In this document: in pieces, positions 1-7,092 of the stretch | How positions within the stretch are numbered: position 1 is the first letter of the stretch | Layout of the letters: each line of letters opens with the position of its first letter | From: Bacteroidia bacterium | Lineage (GTDB): Bacteria > Bacteroidota > Bacteroidia > Bacteroidales > Azobacteroidaceae | Reading direction: 5' to 3' | DNA length: 10,434 nt | NCBI GenBank assembly: GCA_025996815.1 | Contig: BNTT01000108.1 | Location: 1 to 10,434 of the forward strand | Made by a program: the position numbers and the translations under genes | Notes under the pieces: model-generated | Databases searched by the model: none | What the model saw: the letters and a program-made list of their open reading frames with translations, nothing else | Told to the model about the DNA's origin: nothing

Positions 1-86
1 TCGGTGACAACTCCCGATACTTCCCATGCTGTATCCACAGGCAAAAGTATCTTCTCTAATATCTGACTTCCCGTATATTTTTCCAT
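1..86 (-). CDS. N-terminal fragment of an unrecognised protein (runs off left edge)
   Basis: An ATG at 86 on the minus strand opens a reading frame that stays open to the window edge, 28 codons, beginning MEKYTGSQILEKILLPVDTA. No domain can be recognised from this little sequence. It has no signal peptide, and the residues are mixed hydrophobic and charged like the start of a soluble protein. The start is supported by a TAnnTTTG box (TAATTTTG) just upstream at 91-98. However, only 4 bases separate that box from the ATG, so either the message is nearly leaderless or the true start lies elsewhere. The gene is divergent from metF, and the large palindrome sits between them. Confidence 0.35.
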   Translation of the reverse strand, partial: MEKYTGSQILEKILLPVDTAWEVSGVVT

Positions 87-90
87 GCCG

Positions 91-98
91 CAAAATTA
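91..98 (-). promoter_or_regulatory. Possible -7 box (TAATTTTG) for the left-edge gene
   Basis: The minus strand reads TAATTTTG, an exact match to the Bacteroidota -7 consensus TAnnTTTG. No TTTG -33 element lies at the expected 19-21 bases upstream; the nearest TTTG is about 28 bases away. The box is only 4 bases from the proposed ATG, closer than for the other genes here (14 to 25 bases), so this call is tentative. Confidence 0.3.
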
Positions 99-137
99 CT
101 ACTTTCCACACAATTCCCAGTAGAACCAAAAAAATAA

Positions 138-433
138 AATGATTATCCGCAATCATACCACTAAATAGGGTTTCCTGCAAGCAATTTCTGGTTTTGTCCT
201 GCAAGGACAGCACTTTATTAACCGTATGCTTCAGCTTACGGTACGGGAATGACAACAACCTCATAGTCCCGCATGGGACGATACATTGATATAGTCAATA
301 AAGTGTCGTCCCATGCGGGACTTGAGAGAGTATGGGTTAGTCTTGTCCGTAAGCTAAAGCATACGGTTAATAAAGTGCTGTCCTTGCAGGACAAAACCAC
401 AAATTACTTTATGTATGATTGCGGATAATCATT
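138..433. repeat. Large nested palindrome, MITE-like or REP-like intergenic element
   Basis: Three nested inverted repeats share nearly the same centre. The outer arms, 138-158 and 413-433, are 21 bp and perfect. The middle arms, 190-241 and 347-398, are 52 bp with a single mismatch (232/356). The inner arms, 265-281 and 306-322, are 17 bp and perfect. Weaker pairing continues between 179-189 and 399-409. No gene-like reading frame is present. If the element is taken as 139-432, both ends abut the tetranucleotide TAAA (135-138 and 433-436). That could be a target-site duplication, but it is weak evidence in such AT-rich sequence. The length of about 295 bp, terminal inverted repeats and lack of coding capacity fit a non-autonomous mobile element. 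A palindromic REP-type cluster is the alternative. The structure is certain; its nature is inferred. Confidence 0.8.
196..392. repeat. Recurring ~24-bp module AATAAAGTG-nn-GTCC...GGAC inside the palindrome
   Basis: The same module occurs three times: inverted at 196-219, direct at 297-321, and direct at 369-392. A decayed partial copy lies inverted at 266-280. Each copy starts AATAAAGTG and ends in a small palindrome (GTCCTTGCAGGAC or GTCCCATGCGGGAC) able to form its own 5-bp-stem hairpin. Between the modules, 221-242 (ACCGTA...TACGGT) forms another short hairpin, with its mirror around 347-366. The element therefore looks built from diverged copies of one hairpin unit, not from a single random palindrome. 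Confidence 0.7.
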
Positions 434-443
434 AAAAAAATCG

Positions 444-451
444 TACCTTTG
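444..451 (+). promoter_or_regulatory. -7 promoter box (TACCTTTG) for metF
   Basis: TACCTTTG matches the Bacteroidota TAnnTTTG -7 consensus and lies 25 bases before the metF ATG. The best -33 candidate is ATTG at 418-421, with a 22-base spacer, slightly longer than the usual 19-21. That candidate falls inside the right terminal arm of the palindrome. The transcribed leader would be only about 20 bases, too short for a B12 or SAM riboswitch, and none is visible. Confidence 0.65.
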
Positions 452-476
452 TGAAAATTTTTTGTGAAGCAAGATT

Positions 477-1430
477 ATGAGCGTTATTGATTTATTGAAT
501 AAAAAGGGGGCTACGGCGTTTTCGTTTGAGATTTTGCCGCCGTTGAAGGGGAATAATTTTTCTAAGGTGTGTGCGATTATTGATAAATTGAGGGAATTTG
601 ACCCGAAGTATATCAATATCACGACCCATCACAGCGAAAATGTCTATAAGGAGAATGCCGATGGCTCGCTGACGCGGCTGAACGTGCGCAAACGCCCCGG
701 CACTGTGGCGATTGCTTCCGCCATTCAGAGCAAATATCACCTTCCGGCTGTGCCTCACATGGTCTGCAAGGGTTTTACGAAGGAGGAAACGGAATATGCG
801 CTGATTGATTTGCAATACCTTGGCGTGACGGAATTGCTGTTGCTGCGCGGAGATGCCAACAAGTTGGAACCCAAGCAATTGAATGACGGAAAATCGCACG
901 AGCACGCCGACGGTTTGATTCGGCAAGTCGTGGATTTCAATGCGGGGCGCGATGTGGACGGCAATGCGTTTGATGTCCCCGAAACGCCCTTCTCGTTTGG
1001 CGTGGCGTGCTACCCCGAAAAGCACGAGGAGGCACCCAATATGGAGTCGGACATCGCGTTTTTGAAGCAGAAAATCGCGCTGGGAGCGGAATATGCCGTA
1101 ACACAGATGTTTTTTGACAATCAAAAATACTTCGATTTCGTTGCCCGCGTCCGCCGAGAGGGCATCACGGTGCCGATTATTCCGGGCATCAAGCCGATTG
1201 TGCTGCTGAGTCAACTGACGGTGTTGCCCAAAATTTTTCGCTCCGACCTGCCGTCGGACTTGGTGAGTGCGCTAACGCGCTGTAAGACAGACGATGACGC
1301 GAAGCAAGTGGGCGTAGAGTGGAGCATCGCGCAATGCCGGGAATTGCTCAAAGCGGGCGTGCCGAGCCTGCATTTTTATACGCTGATGGCAACGGAGAGT
1401 GTGAGGCAGATTGCAAAGGCGATATATTAG
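477..1430 (+). CDS. metF: 5,10-methylenetetrahydrofolate reductase (MetF)
   Basis: This cytosolic FAD enzyme reduces 5,10-methylene-THF to 5-methyl-THF, the methyl donor for methionine synthesis. The 317-residue product has the normal length for bacterial MetF, a single TIM-barrel domain. Visible family motifs are FSFEILPP (15-22), with E18 matching the catalytic Glu28 of the E. coli enzyme; LLRGD (122-126), with D126 matching the flavin-contacting Asp120; AEYAVTQMFFDN (204-215); PGIKPI (236-241); and GVPSLHFYTL (294-303) near the C-terminus. The ATG at 477 starts right at the conserved N-terminus and sits 25 bases after a good -7 box. It is the first gene of a plus-strand run, and the next start codon follows its stop after 6 bases. 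No key residue is missing. Confidence 0.96.
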   Translation: MSVIDLLNKKGATAFSFEILPPLKGNNFSKVCAIIDKLREFDPKYINITTHHSENVYKENADGSLTRLNVRKRPGTVAIASAIQSKYHLPAVPHMVCKGFTKEETEYALIDLQYLGVTELLLLRGDANKLEPKQLNDGKSHEHADGLIRQVVDFNAGRDVDGNAFDVPETPFSFGVACYPEKHEEAPNMESDIAFLKQKIALGAEYAVTQMFFDNQKYFDFVARVRREGITVPIIPGIKPIVLLSQLTVLPKIFRSDLPSDLVSALTRCKTDDDAKQVGVEWSIAQCRELLKAGVPSLHFYTLMATESVRQIAKAIY

Positions 1431-1436
1431 CGACGG

Positions 1437-2045
1437 GTGGAAAAGTCAGGGGTATGTATAATCGCCATCACGCTGTTCGCCGCCTGTTCGCACAGGGACA
1501 CCGCGGCGGTGGATGTGAGCGGGATAGATTTTGCCGAGGGCGATTTGGTCTTCCGGCGCGGGGCGGGTGCCAAATCCAATGCCGTGCTCGCTGCCGATAC
1601 GGCGGGGATTTATAGCCATTCGGGGATTGTGGTTCGGCAGGATTCGGCTTTTATGGTGGTGCACGTGACGGCGGGCGAGCGCGCGGCGGGCGAAACGGAC
1701 GACCGTATTAAGATGGAAACGCCGGAGCGGTTTTTTGCGACAGACCGGGCGGAGCACGGAGCGGTGTATCGGCTGCACGATTCGGTGGGCGTGCATTCGG
1801 CGGCGGCTCGGCAGGCGGTGCGGTTGTGGAACAAGGGGGTGCTTTTCGACCACGATTATCTGCTGGACGATTCGACGAAGATGTATTGCACCGAACTTGT
1901 TTGGCAGGCTTATCTGCTTGCAGGAAAGGATATTACGAATGGGCGACGGAGTGAGATGCGGAATGTCCCGATGTTTTCGGGCGTTTATATTTTGCCGTCG
2001 GATATTTACAAAAATGAGGCGTTTTTAGTTATTTATAAATTTTAA
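1437..2045 (+). CDS. YiiX/YebB-like permuted NlpC/P60 cysteine hydrolase, lipoprotein
   Basis: A probable membrane-anchored cysteine hydrolase of 202 residues. It starts with GTG at 1437, 6 bases after the metF stop. No ATG lies near the N-terminus in this frame, and the GTG start gives a short lipoprotein signal with lipobox LFAAC (13-17, lipidated Cys17). The core resembles the circularly permuted papain-like YiiX family (former DUF830). EGDLVFRR (34-41) opens the domain. The His comes first, in IYSHSGIVV (58-66, H61). The nucleophile Cys comes late, in MYCTELVWQAY (149-159, C151, with E153). This His-before-Cys order is the hallmark of the permuted fold. Family members are thought to act on amide or ester bonds of peptides or lipids; the substrate here is unknown. 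It is probably cotranscribed with metF, without an obvious functional link. Confidence 0.8.
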   Translation: MEKSGVCIIAITLFAACSHRDTAAVDVSGIDFAEGDLVFRRGAGAKSNAVLAADTAGIYSHSGIVVRQDSAFMVVHVTAGERAAGETDDRIKMETPERFFATDRAEHGAVYRLHDSVGVHSAAARQAVRLWNKGVLFDHDYLLDDSTKMYCTELVWQAYLLAGKDITNGRRSEMRNVPMFSGVYILPSDIYKNEAFLVIYKF

Positions 2046-2058
2046 AATTAAGAAGTGT

Positions 2059-2484
2059 ATGAAAAAAGTGATGAATTTAGTGGTTGCCGCCCTTGCGACG
2101 ATTGCGGTGAGCAGTTGCGCCGGCGGCGGCGGCAGCAACTCCCCTGCCGACATCGAAAAGAGCATCTACAGCCAGTTTCAGAAGGGAAATTTTGAAAAGG
2201 GGATGGAACTCTATTTCGACAACATCGAGAACAACGAAGCCCCCAATCCGGATGCTTCGGACGAGCGGCAAAAGGTGGTCAAGGAATTTGCCCAAAAAGC
2301 CAAACAAACGGTGGAAGCAAAGGGCGGCATCAAAGACTTTGAGGTGCTGGAAGAAGCCATCGCCGAAGACGGCGAAACCGCAATGGTGAAGAGCAAAACC
2401 ACCTACGGCGACGGCTCCGAGCAGTCCCAAAGCAGCAAATATGTGAAGAAAGACGGGCAGTGGAAAATCGTTTTTGGTAAATAA
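2059..2484 (+). CDS. Small DUF4878-type lipoprotein
   Basis: A 141-residue exported lipoprotein. The signal has KK at 2-3, a hydrophobic stretch (residues 5-17) and the lipobox VSSC (17-20, Cys20), followed by a glycine run AGGGGS encoded by a GGC-rich stretch. The mature part follows the pattern of DUF4878 / NTF2-like lipoproteins: a helix with FQKGNFEKGMELYF (40-53), a charged helix (66-88), then strands ending in KDGQWKIVFGK (131-141). That ending is typical of this cone-shaped fold, whose molecular role is not established. It starts 13 bases after the preceding stop and 20 bases before folP, consistent with one operon. The family call rests on overall pattern and the C-terminal motif. Confidence 0.78.
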   Translation: MKKVMNLVVAALATIAVSSCAGGGGSNSPADIEKSIYSQFQKGNFEKGMELYFDNIENNEAPNPDASDERQKVVKEFAQKAKQTVEAKGGIKDFEVLEEAIAEDGETAMVKSKTTYGDGSEQSQSSKYVKKDGQWKIVFGK

Positions 2485-2504
2485 ACCTCGCTTATTCGCG
2501 CACG

Positions 2505-3335
2505 ATGACGAGCAATATCAAAGGTCGATTGATGGATTTCGATACGCCCAAAGTGATGGGGATACTGAATGTTACGCCGGATTCTTTTTTCCCGGGCAGT
2601 CGCAAGCAGTCCGAAAGGGAAATTGCGCAGCGGGTGGCGCAAATTGTGGAGGAGGGTGCCGACATCATTGATATTGGCGGCTATTCGTCGCGCCCCAATG
2701 CGGCATTTGTGAGCGAGGAGGAGGAGATGCAACGGCTGCGTTTTGGGTTGGAAATCCTGTTCAGGGAGGCTCCAGAGGCTGTTGTTTCGGTCGATACGTT
2801 CCGCGCCAACGTGGCACGCGAGTGTGTCGAAAAATTCGGTGCGGCGATTATCAACGACATTGCGGCGGGCACGCTGGACGCGCAAATGTTTGACACGGTG
2901 GCTGATTTGCAGGTGCCGTATTGCATGATGCACATTCAGGGGTCGCCTCAAACGATGATGGAACATACCCACTATGAGCGATTGATGCCCGATATTTTGC
3001 GCTATTTTGCGCAAAAAGTGAGTATTCTCAATCAAAAAGGAGTGAACGACATTTGGATTGACCCCGGCTTCGGGTTTAGCAAAACGACGGCGCAGAACTA
3101 CGAAGTGCTGAAGCATCTGGAGCAGTTTCAAGTGTTCGAAATGCCTGTCCTGGTCGGTTTTTCGCGCAAAACAATGATTCGAGAGGTGCTGAACGTTCCG
3201 CCGGAAGAGGCTCTGAATGGGACAACGGCACTTAATATGTTTGCTCTGATGCACGGTGCGCACATTATTCGGGTGCACGATGTGCGGGAGGCGGTGCAAA
3301 CTGTGCAACTTTTTAATGCAATAAAGGTCATCTGA
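2505..3335 (+). CDS. folP: Dihydropteroate synthase (FolP)
   Basis: This cytosolic enzyme condenses dihydropterin pyrophosphate with p-aminobenzoate to 7,8-dihydropteroate in folate synthesis, and is the sulfonamide target. The 276-residue length is normal. All family motifs are present in order: MGILNVTPDSF (18-28, N22), DIGGYSSRP (56-64), VSVDTF (94-99, D97), INDI (116-119), MHIQGSPQTM (142-151), DPGFGFSKT (186-194), VGFSRK (217-222, K222) and IRVHDV (255-260, R256 and H258). The residue after SSRP is Asn, where many homologues have Gly. M1 (2505) and M10 (2532) are both possible starts; the upstream one is chosen because it closes the intergenic gap. It is separated by 20 bases from the lipoprotein gene before it and 4 bases from the gene after it. 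Together with metF it gives the cluster a folate theme. Confidence 0.96.
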   Translation: MTSNIKGRLMDFDTPKVMGILNVTPDSFFPGSRKQSEREIAQRVAQIVEEGADIIDIGGYSSRPNAAFVSEEEEMQRLRFGLEILFREAPEAVVSVDTFRANVARECVEKFGAAIINDIAAGTLDAQMFDTVADLQVPYCMMHIQGSPQTMMEHTHYERLMPDILRYFAQKVSILNQKGVNDIWIDPGFGFSKTTAQNYEVLKHLEQFQVFEMPVLVGFSRKTMIREVLNVPPEEALNGTTALNMFALMHGAHIIRVHDVREAVQTVQLFNAIKVI

Positions 3336-3339
3336 AAAT

Positions 3340-4863
3340 ATGATTACAGCAAACGAATTAAAACAACTTATTCCGCAAGGAGAAACCACCACCGTCCAAT
3401 TCAAAATCCGGTCGGAGGATGCCTATAAAATGGGTGTGGAAATGGTCGCTTTCAGCAATACGCAAGGCGGTATATTAGTCGTTGGCGTGGATGACAAGAC
3501 CGGAATTATTGCCGGCTTGTCATTTGAGGAAATCCAACAAACCAATGCACTCCTTGTTAATGCTGCATCAGAGAATGTAAAACCTGCTATTATTATTGCC
3601 ACAGAAACAGTAAATATTGACGGACAAAATGTTATCGTTGCAACCATTCCGCAAGGCAAGGATAAACCTTACAAAGACAATAAAGGCATTATCTGGGTAA
3701 AGAATGGAGCAGATAAACGCAAGGTGTTTTCTAATACTGAATTGCGCGTGATGATGCAAAGTTGCGGGACACTCTCTGCCGATAGTGATAGTGTTGCAGG
3801 TTCGGCGTATAAGGATATTTCGGAGCCGACACTCAAAAATTTTCTTTTCAAACGCTATACGGAGGAATTGACTAACGCCGGCATTCTCGCTCATTTGGTG
3901 CAAAGCACGGAAATTGAAGATATTGTACAGGCGATAGATACGAATTTCACCATTGAACAACTGCTGAAAAATATTTCGTTGATGGACGAGGCGGGGCAAC
4001 TGACTTTATCGGGTTTGTTGCTGCTCGGGAAAAGCATACAGCGATATAAGCCGGTATTTACAATCAAGGGCGTTTCGTTTGTTGGTAACAGTGCGGCAAC
4101 CACTGAGTTTCGCGACAAGTTGCCCGACCGCGAAGTAGAAGGAAATTTGCAGAAACAATATGAAGCCTCTATCTCGTTTATCAACCGGAATTTAAAGACC
4201 ATTCAAGTAGAGAAAGAATTTAACAGCGCAGGACAGTTGGAAATTCCACTCGAAGTGTTTGTGGAAACATTAACTAATGCATTCATTCACAGGGATTACT
4301 ATATCAATTCACCTATTCGTTTGTTCATTTTCGACAACCGCATAGAGATACATTCGCCGGGTATTTTGCCCGATTCGGTTACGGAAGAAACTATCAAACA
4401 AGGTATTTCCGTTCCCCGCAATCAACTGTTGTTCGACAATGCCAAATACTTATTGCCATACACCGGTATAGGTAGCGGTATTATGCGAGCAACGAAAAGT
4501 TACTATAAAATTTTTTTTCAAAACAATATCGCTACCGAAGAATTTGTAATTACTATTTTGAGGGACGAAACAATTGAAGACATGAATAATGAGCCTGTAA
4601 ATGAGCCTGTAAATGAGCCTGTAAATGAGCCTGTAAAAATCAACACTGATGCTATAAGTAAAGATATACAAAATGAATTAGAATCAATATATACATATAT
4701 AGCAAACAATCATTTGACAAAAAGAATTGATATAAAAGAACTTACAGGAAAGAGCGAAGCAACAGTTAAACGTTATTTGAAAATTTTAAAGGATAATAAT
4801 CTGATAGAATATAGTGGTTCTGACAAAACAGGTGGTTACAGAATCGTTACAAAAAACGGATAG
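3340..4863 (+). CDS. AlbA_2 (Schlafen-like) DNA-binding protein with GHKL-type ATPase half and C-terminal winged helix
   Basis: A 507-residue cytosolic protein of the type usually labelled ATP-binding protein or putative transcriptional regulator. The N-terminal AlbA_2 (former AAA_4) domain spans about 1-140, with ETTTVQFK (15-22) and AFSNTQGGILVVGVDD (37-52). A HATPase_c_4-like region follows at about 300-410: an N-box-like VETLTNAFIHRDY (308-320, N313), FDNRIEIHSPG (331-341) and the glycine motif GIGSGI (376-381). A linker of four NEPV repeats occupies 417-432. Residues of about 450-502 resemble a winged helix (ELTGKSEATVKRYLKILKDN). It starts 4 bases after folP, so it may be read from the same message. 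Base use is clearly more AT-rich than in metF to folP, most of all in the last 230 bases, hinting at transfer. Family members include regulators and mobile-element or defence-associated proteins; no specific role can be assigned. Confidence 0.82.
   Translation: MITANELKQLIPQGETTTVQFKIRSEDAYKMGVEMVAFSNTQGGILVVGVDDKTGIIAGLSFEEIQQTNALLVNAASENVKPAIIIATETVNIDGQNVIVATIPQGKDKPYKDNKGIIWVKNGADKRKVFSNTELRVMMQSCGTLSADSDSVAGSAYKDISEPTLKNFLFKRYTEELTNAGILAHLVQSTEIEDIVQAIDTNFTIEQLLKNISLMDEAGQLTLSGLLLLGKSIQRYKPVFTIKGVSFVGNSAATTEFRDKLPDREVEGNLQKQYEASISFINRNLKTIQVEKEFNSAGQLEIPLEVFVETLTNAFIHRDYYINSPIRLFIFDNRIEIHSPGILPDSVTEETIKQGISVPRNQLLFDNAKYLLPYTGIGSGIMRATKSYYKIFFQNNIATEEFVITILRDETIEDMNNEPVNEPVNEPVNEPVKINTDAISKDIQNELESIYTYIANNHLTKRIDIKELTGKSEATVKRYLKILKDNNLIEYSGSDKTGGYRIVTKNG
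4588..4635 (+). repeat. Four exact tandem copies of a 12-bp repeat (AATGAGCCTGTA)
   Basis: Copies lie at 4588-4599, 4600-4611, 4612-4623 and 4624-4635 and are identical at every base. They encode (NEPV)4 in the linker between the ATPase half and the winged helix of the AlbA_2 protein. Because the unit is a multiple of three, gain or loss of copies would change linker length without breaking the frame. Base-level identity points to recent expansion or slippage. Confidence 0.95.
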
Positions 4864-4919
4864 AAATTTCTTTGTGTCATGACTTGCTTTACACCGCTTT
4901 CGGCAGATAAATCTTATGC

Positions 4920-7067
4920 TCACATCTCCGTTATTTCCACAACATGGCTCACGGTATGCCCCGACGAAAACACAGGGATTCCCACCGTCATCAAATATTC
5001 GCCGGAATATTTCTTATTGTTGCACGACAGGCGCGATTTTGCTCCGGGTAGCAGATTTATCTCTTTCAGCTCGTATTCCTTATTGGGATTCAAGCCGGCA
5101 AGCCGTACCGGTTGATTTTTTTCTGCATAGCGGGGGTGGATGTCGAAGGTAAACAAAACGGATTTTTTACCGCCTTCTTCTACGTACATTACCGCCGCGT
5201 GGTCGCTTTCGCGGGGCGATGCCAGGCGATACATATCTCCGTCCAACAGGGTGCTTTCCAGGCGTTTGAAATTGCCTACCGCTTCGCGGCAAAATTGTTG
5301 TTCTTCCGGTTTCAGGTCGTTCATGCGGATGTCAAAGCCGAGTTTGCACATCATGGCTACGTCCGTGCGGAATTTCACCGGCTGCCTGCCCCAGGTTGTT
5401 ACGTGAGCCGCTATTGATTTCGACGGGAAGAAATGGGAGTAACCCCATTGTATGAATATTCTTTCGACGGCATCGGTATTGTCGCTCGCCCAAAATTCGG
5501 TGAAATATTTCAATGCCTCGTAGTCGGTTCGACCGCCGCCGCCGGAACACAGCATCATTGGTAAATCGGGATATTTTTGTTTTATCCGTTCCAGAACTTT
5601 GTATAAACCGCGGACATGTTCAATGTAGAGGTGCGACTGTTTGTCTTTCAGGTAAGGCGAATAAATGTTTGTGATGGGGCTGTTGCAGTCCCATTTGAAG
5701 TAGGCAATGCCGGGGTATTTGGTCATCAGATTGTCCACGATGCCGAAGACAAAGTTCTGGACTGCCGGATTGCTCAGGTCGAGCACCATCTGGTTGCGGA
5801 AATAATATTCGTCGCGATTGGGGAGATGAATGACCCAGTCCTTATGCTTCTCGTAGAGTTCGCTTTTGGGATTCACCATTTCCGGCTCAATCCATATTCC
5901 GAACTTGAGCCCTTTTTTGGTTGCTTCTTCAACAAGTTTTCCTACACCGAGCGGCAATTTATCTTTCGTTTCCTCCCAGTCGCCCAGCCCCTGACGGTCG
6001 CTGCTGCGGGGATACTTGTTGGCGAACCAGCCGTCGTCGAGCAGAAACATATCAACGCCCAGTTTGACAGCCTCGTCCATAATGGTAATGAGTTTGTCTT
6101 CATTGAAATTAAAATAGGTCGCTTCCCAGTTGTTCAGCAAGGTGAAACGTGTTTTTTCGCCATCCTTGAGTTGATGTTTGCGCGCCCACTTGTGAAAATT
6201 GCGGCTTGCTTTGCCTTTTCCTTCCGAACTGTAGGTGAATATAAATTCCGGTGTGTGGAATATTTCGCCCGGCTGCAGCGAGTATTCCGAGGCAAAGGGG
6301 TTGATGCCCGAAATGATTCGCAGTTTGTTTTCCTGGTCAACTTCAAACGTGAAACGGAAATTTCCCGTCCAGCCAATCGTTCCAAAAAGTACATCTCCGC
6401 TGTTTTCGCGTGCGGATTCATTCAACGACAAGAGGAAAAACGGACTGCAAAACATATCTGCGCGGCTTCCGAGTTTCGTATCCAGCATTTTTTTCCCGAA
6501 GGTCAGGGGATTTTCGCTCATGTTCACTTCGTGCGCCCAATCGCCGGTAAATTCCGTAAGATGATAGTTGCCGGCATTCAGGTGGAGCATCGACGAGGCG
6601 TAATTATATAATGTAAGCGGTTTTTTCTCGCGGTGTGTTATTTCGGAATGCGTTTTTATAATGTCTTCCCTGCTGTATGCCGTGAAGTACAGTTTTACAT
6701 CCACCGGATATTTGTCGTCACGCAACAGGATGACCGTTTCCGTAACGTCCTGCTGAAGCTGCTTTGTCTCGTGCGAAACATATTTGAGCAGCAGTGACGG
6801 ATTGCCGTCGCCATGCAGCACGCGGATTGCCGGCTCAAAATAATCTTCCATGCCGTTCGCGATGTAAGCCTCGCCCAGGTTGGGCAGATGAACAAAATCC
6901 CGACTATGCTCCAGTTTTTTCCCGATATAAGTCTGATACAGGCGACCATTATCGCCGATACGGTAAACCAAACCAACATTGTCGGTCGTAATTTGAATAG
7001 CATTTTGTCCGTTCACGCTCAGCAAACAGATAAATAAATTGATAAGAACCAAACATTTAGTTTTCAT
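4920..7067 (-). CDS. Glycoside hydrolase family 36 alpha-galactosidase, exported
   Basis: Probably hydrolyses terminal alpha-1,6-galactose from raffinose-type sugars or galactomannan fragments, in the periplasm or at the cell surface. The 715-residue product begins MKTKCLVLINLFICLLSVNG, a type I signal peptide likely cut before or after Q21. The start at 7067 is chosen over in-frame ATGs upstream because it gives the signal peptide and lies 25 bases after a TACCTTTG box. The upstream extension would overlap the YqaA-like gene. A beta-sandwich domain (about 25-300) is followed by the TIM barrel: LLNNWEATYFNF (310-321), LLDDGWF (342-348), GIWIEPEMVNP (390-400), FKWDCN (457-462, predicted nucleophile D460) and WASDNTD (526-532, predicted acid/base D529). 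A short C-terminal beta domain ends the protein. Length and motifs are typical of GH36 with no missing catalytic residue. Specificity for alpha-galactose is inferred from the family. Confidence 0.92.
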   Translation of the reverse strand: MKTKCLVLINLFICLLSVNGQNAIQITTDNVGLVYRIGDNGRLYQTYIGKKLEHSRDFVHLPNLGEAYIANGMEDYFEPAIRVLHGDGNPSLLLKYVSHETKQLQQDVTETVILLRDDKYPVDVKLYFTAYSREDIIKTHSEITHREKKPLTLYNYASSMLHLNAGNYHLTEFTGDWAHEVNMSENPLTFGKKMLDTKLGSRADMFCSPFFLLSLNESARENSGDVLFGTIGWTGNFRFTFEVDQENKLRIISGINPFASEYSLQPGEIFHTPEFIFTYSSEGKGKASRNFHKWARKHQLKDGEKTRFTLLNNWEATYFNFNEDKLITIMDEAVKLGVDMFLLDDGWFANKYPRSSDRQGLGDWEETKDKLPLGVGKLVEEATKKGLKFGIWIEPEMVNPKSELYEKHKDWVIHLPNRDEYYFRNQMVLDLSNPAVQNFVFGIVDNLMTKYPGIAYFKWDCNSPITNIYSPYLKDKQSHLYIEHVRGLYKVLERIKQKYPDLPMMLCSGGGGRTDYEALKYFTEFWASDNTDAVERIFIQWGYSHFFPSKSIAAHVTTWGRQPVKFRTDVAMMCKLGFDIRMNDLKPEEQQFCREAVGNFKRLESTLLDGDMYRLASPRESDHAAVMYVEEGGKKSVLFTFDIHPRYAEKNQPVRLAGLNPNKEYELKEINLLPGAKSRLSCNNKKYSGEYLMTVGIPVFSSGHTVSHVVEITEM

Positions 7068-7092
7068 ATATATTTTATTTAATAAATTTCTG

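Noticed and set aside
138..433. CRISPR array or tRNA cluster
   Set aside because: The repeats are inverted and nested with no regular spacers, and no cloverleaf or T-loop pattern was found.
452..476. Possible riboswitch leader before metF
   Set aside because: Only about 25 bases separate the -7 box from the ATG, too short for a cobalamin or SAM riboswitch.
492..1214. 240-codon open frame antisense to metF
   Set aside because: It lies wholly within metF on the other strand, is rich in Arg and His, and has no recognisable motif. It is a by-product of codon bias.
2403..3404. 333-codon open frame antisense to folP
   Set aside because: It overlaps folP completely. folP carries every family motif, and the antisense product has none.
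4864..4919. Terminator in the convergent gap
   Set aside because: Only the short palindrome AGAAATTTCT (4862-4871) is seen, with no stem-plus-T-run, so no terminator is called.
5616..6611. 331-codon open frame antisense to the GH36 gene
   Set aside because: It is the shadow of a well-supported GH36 catalytic domain and has no promoter box or recognisable domain.
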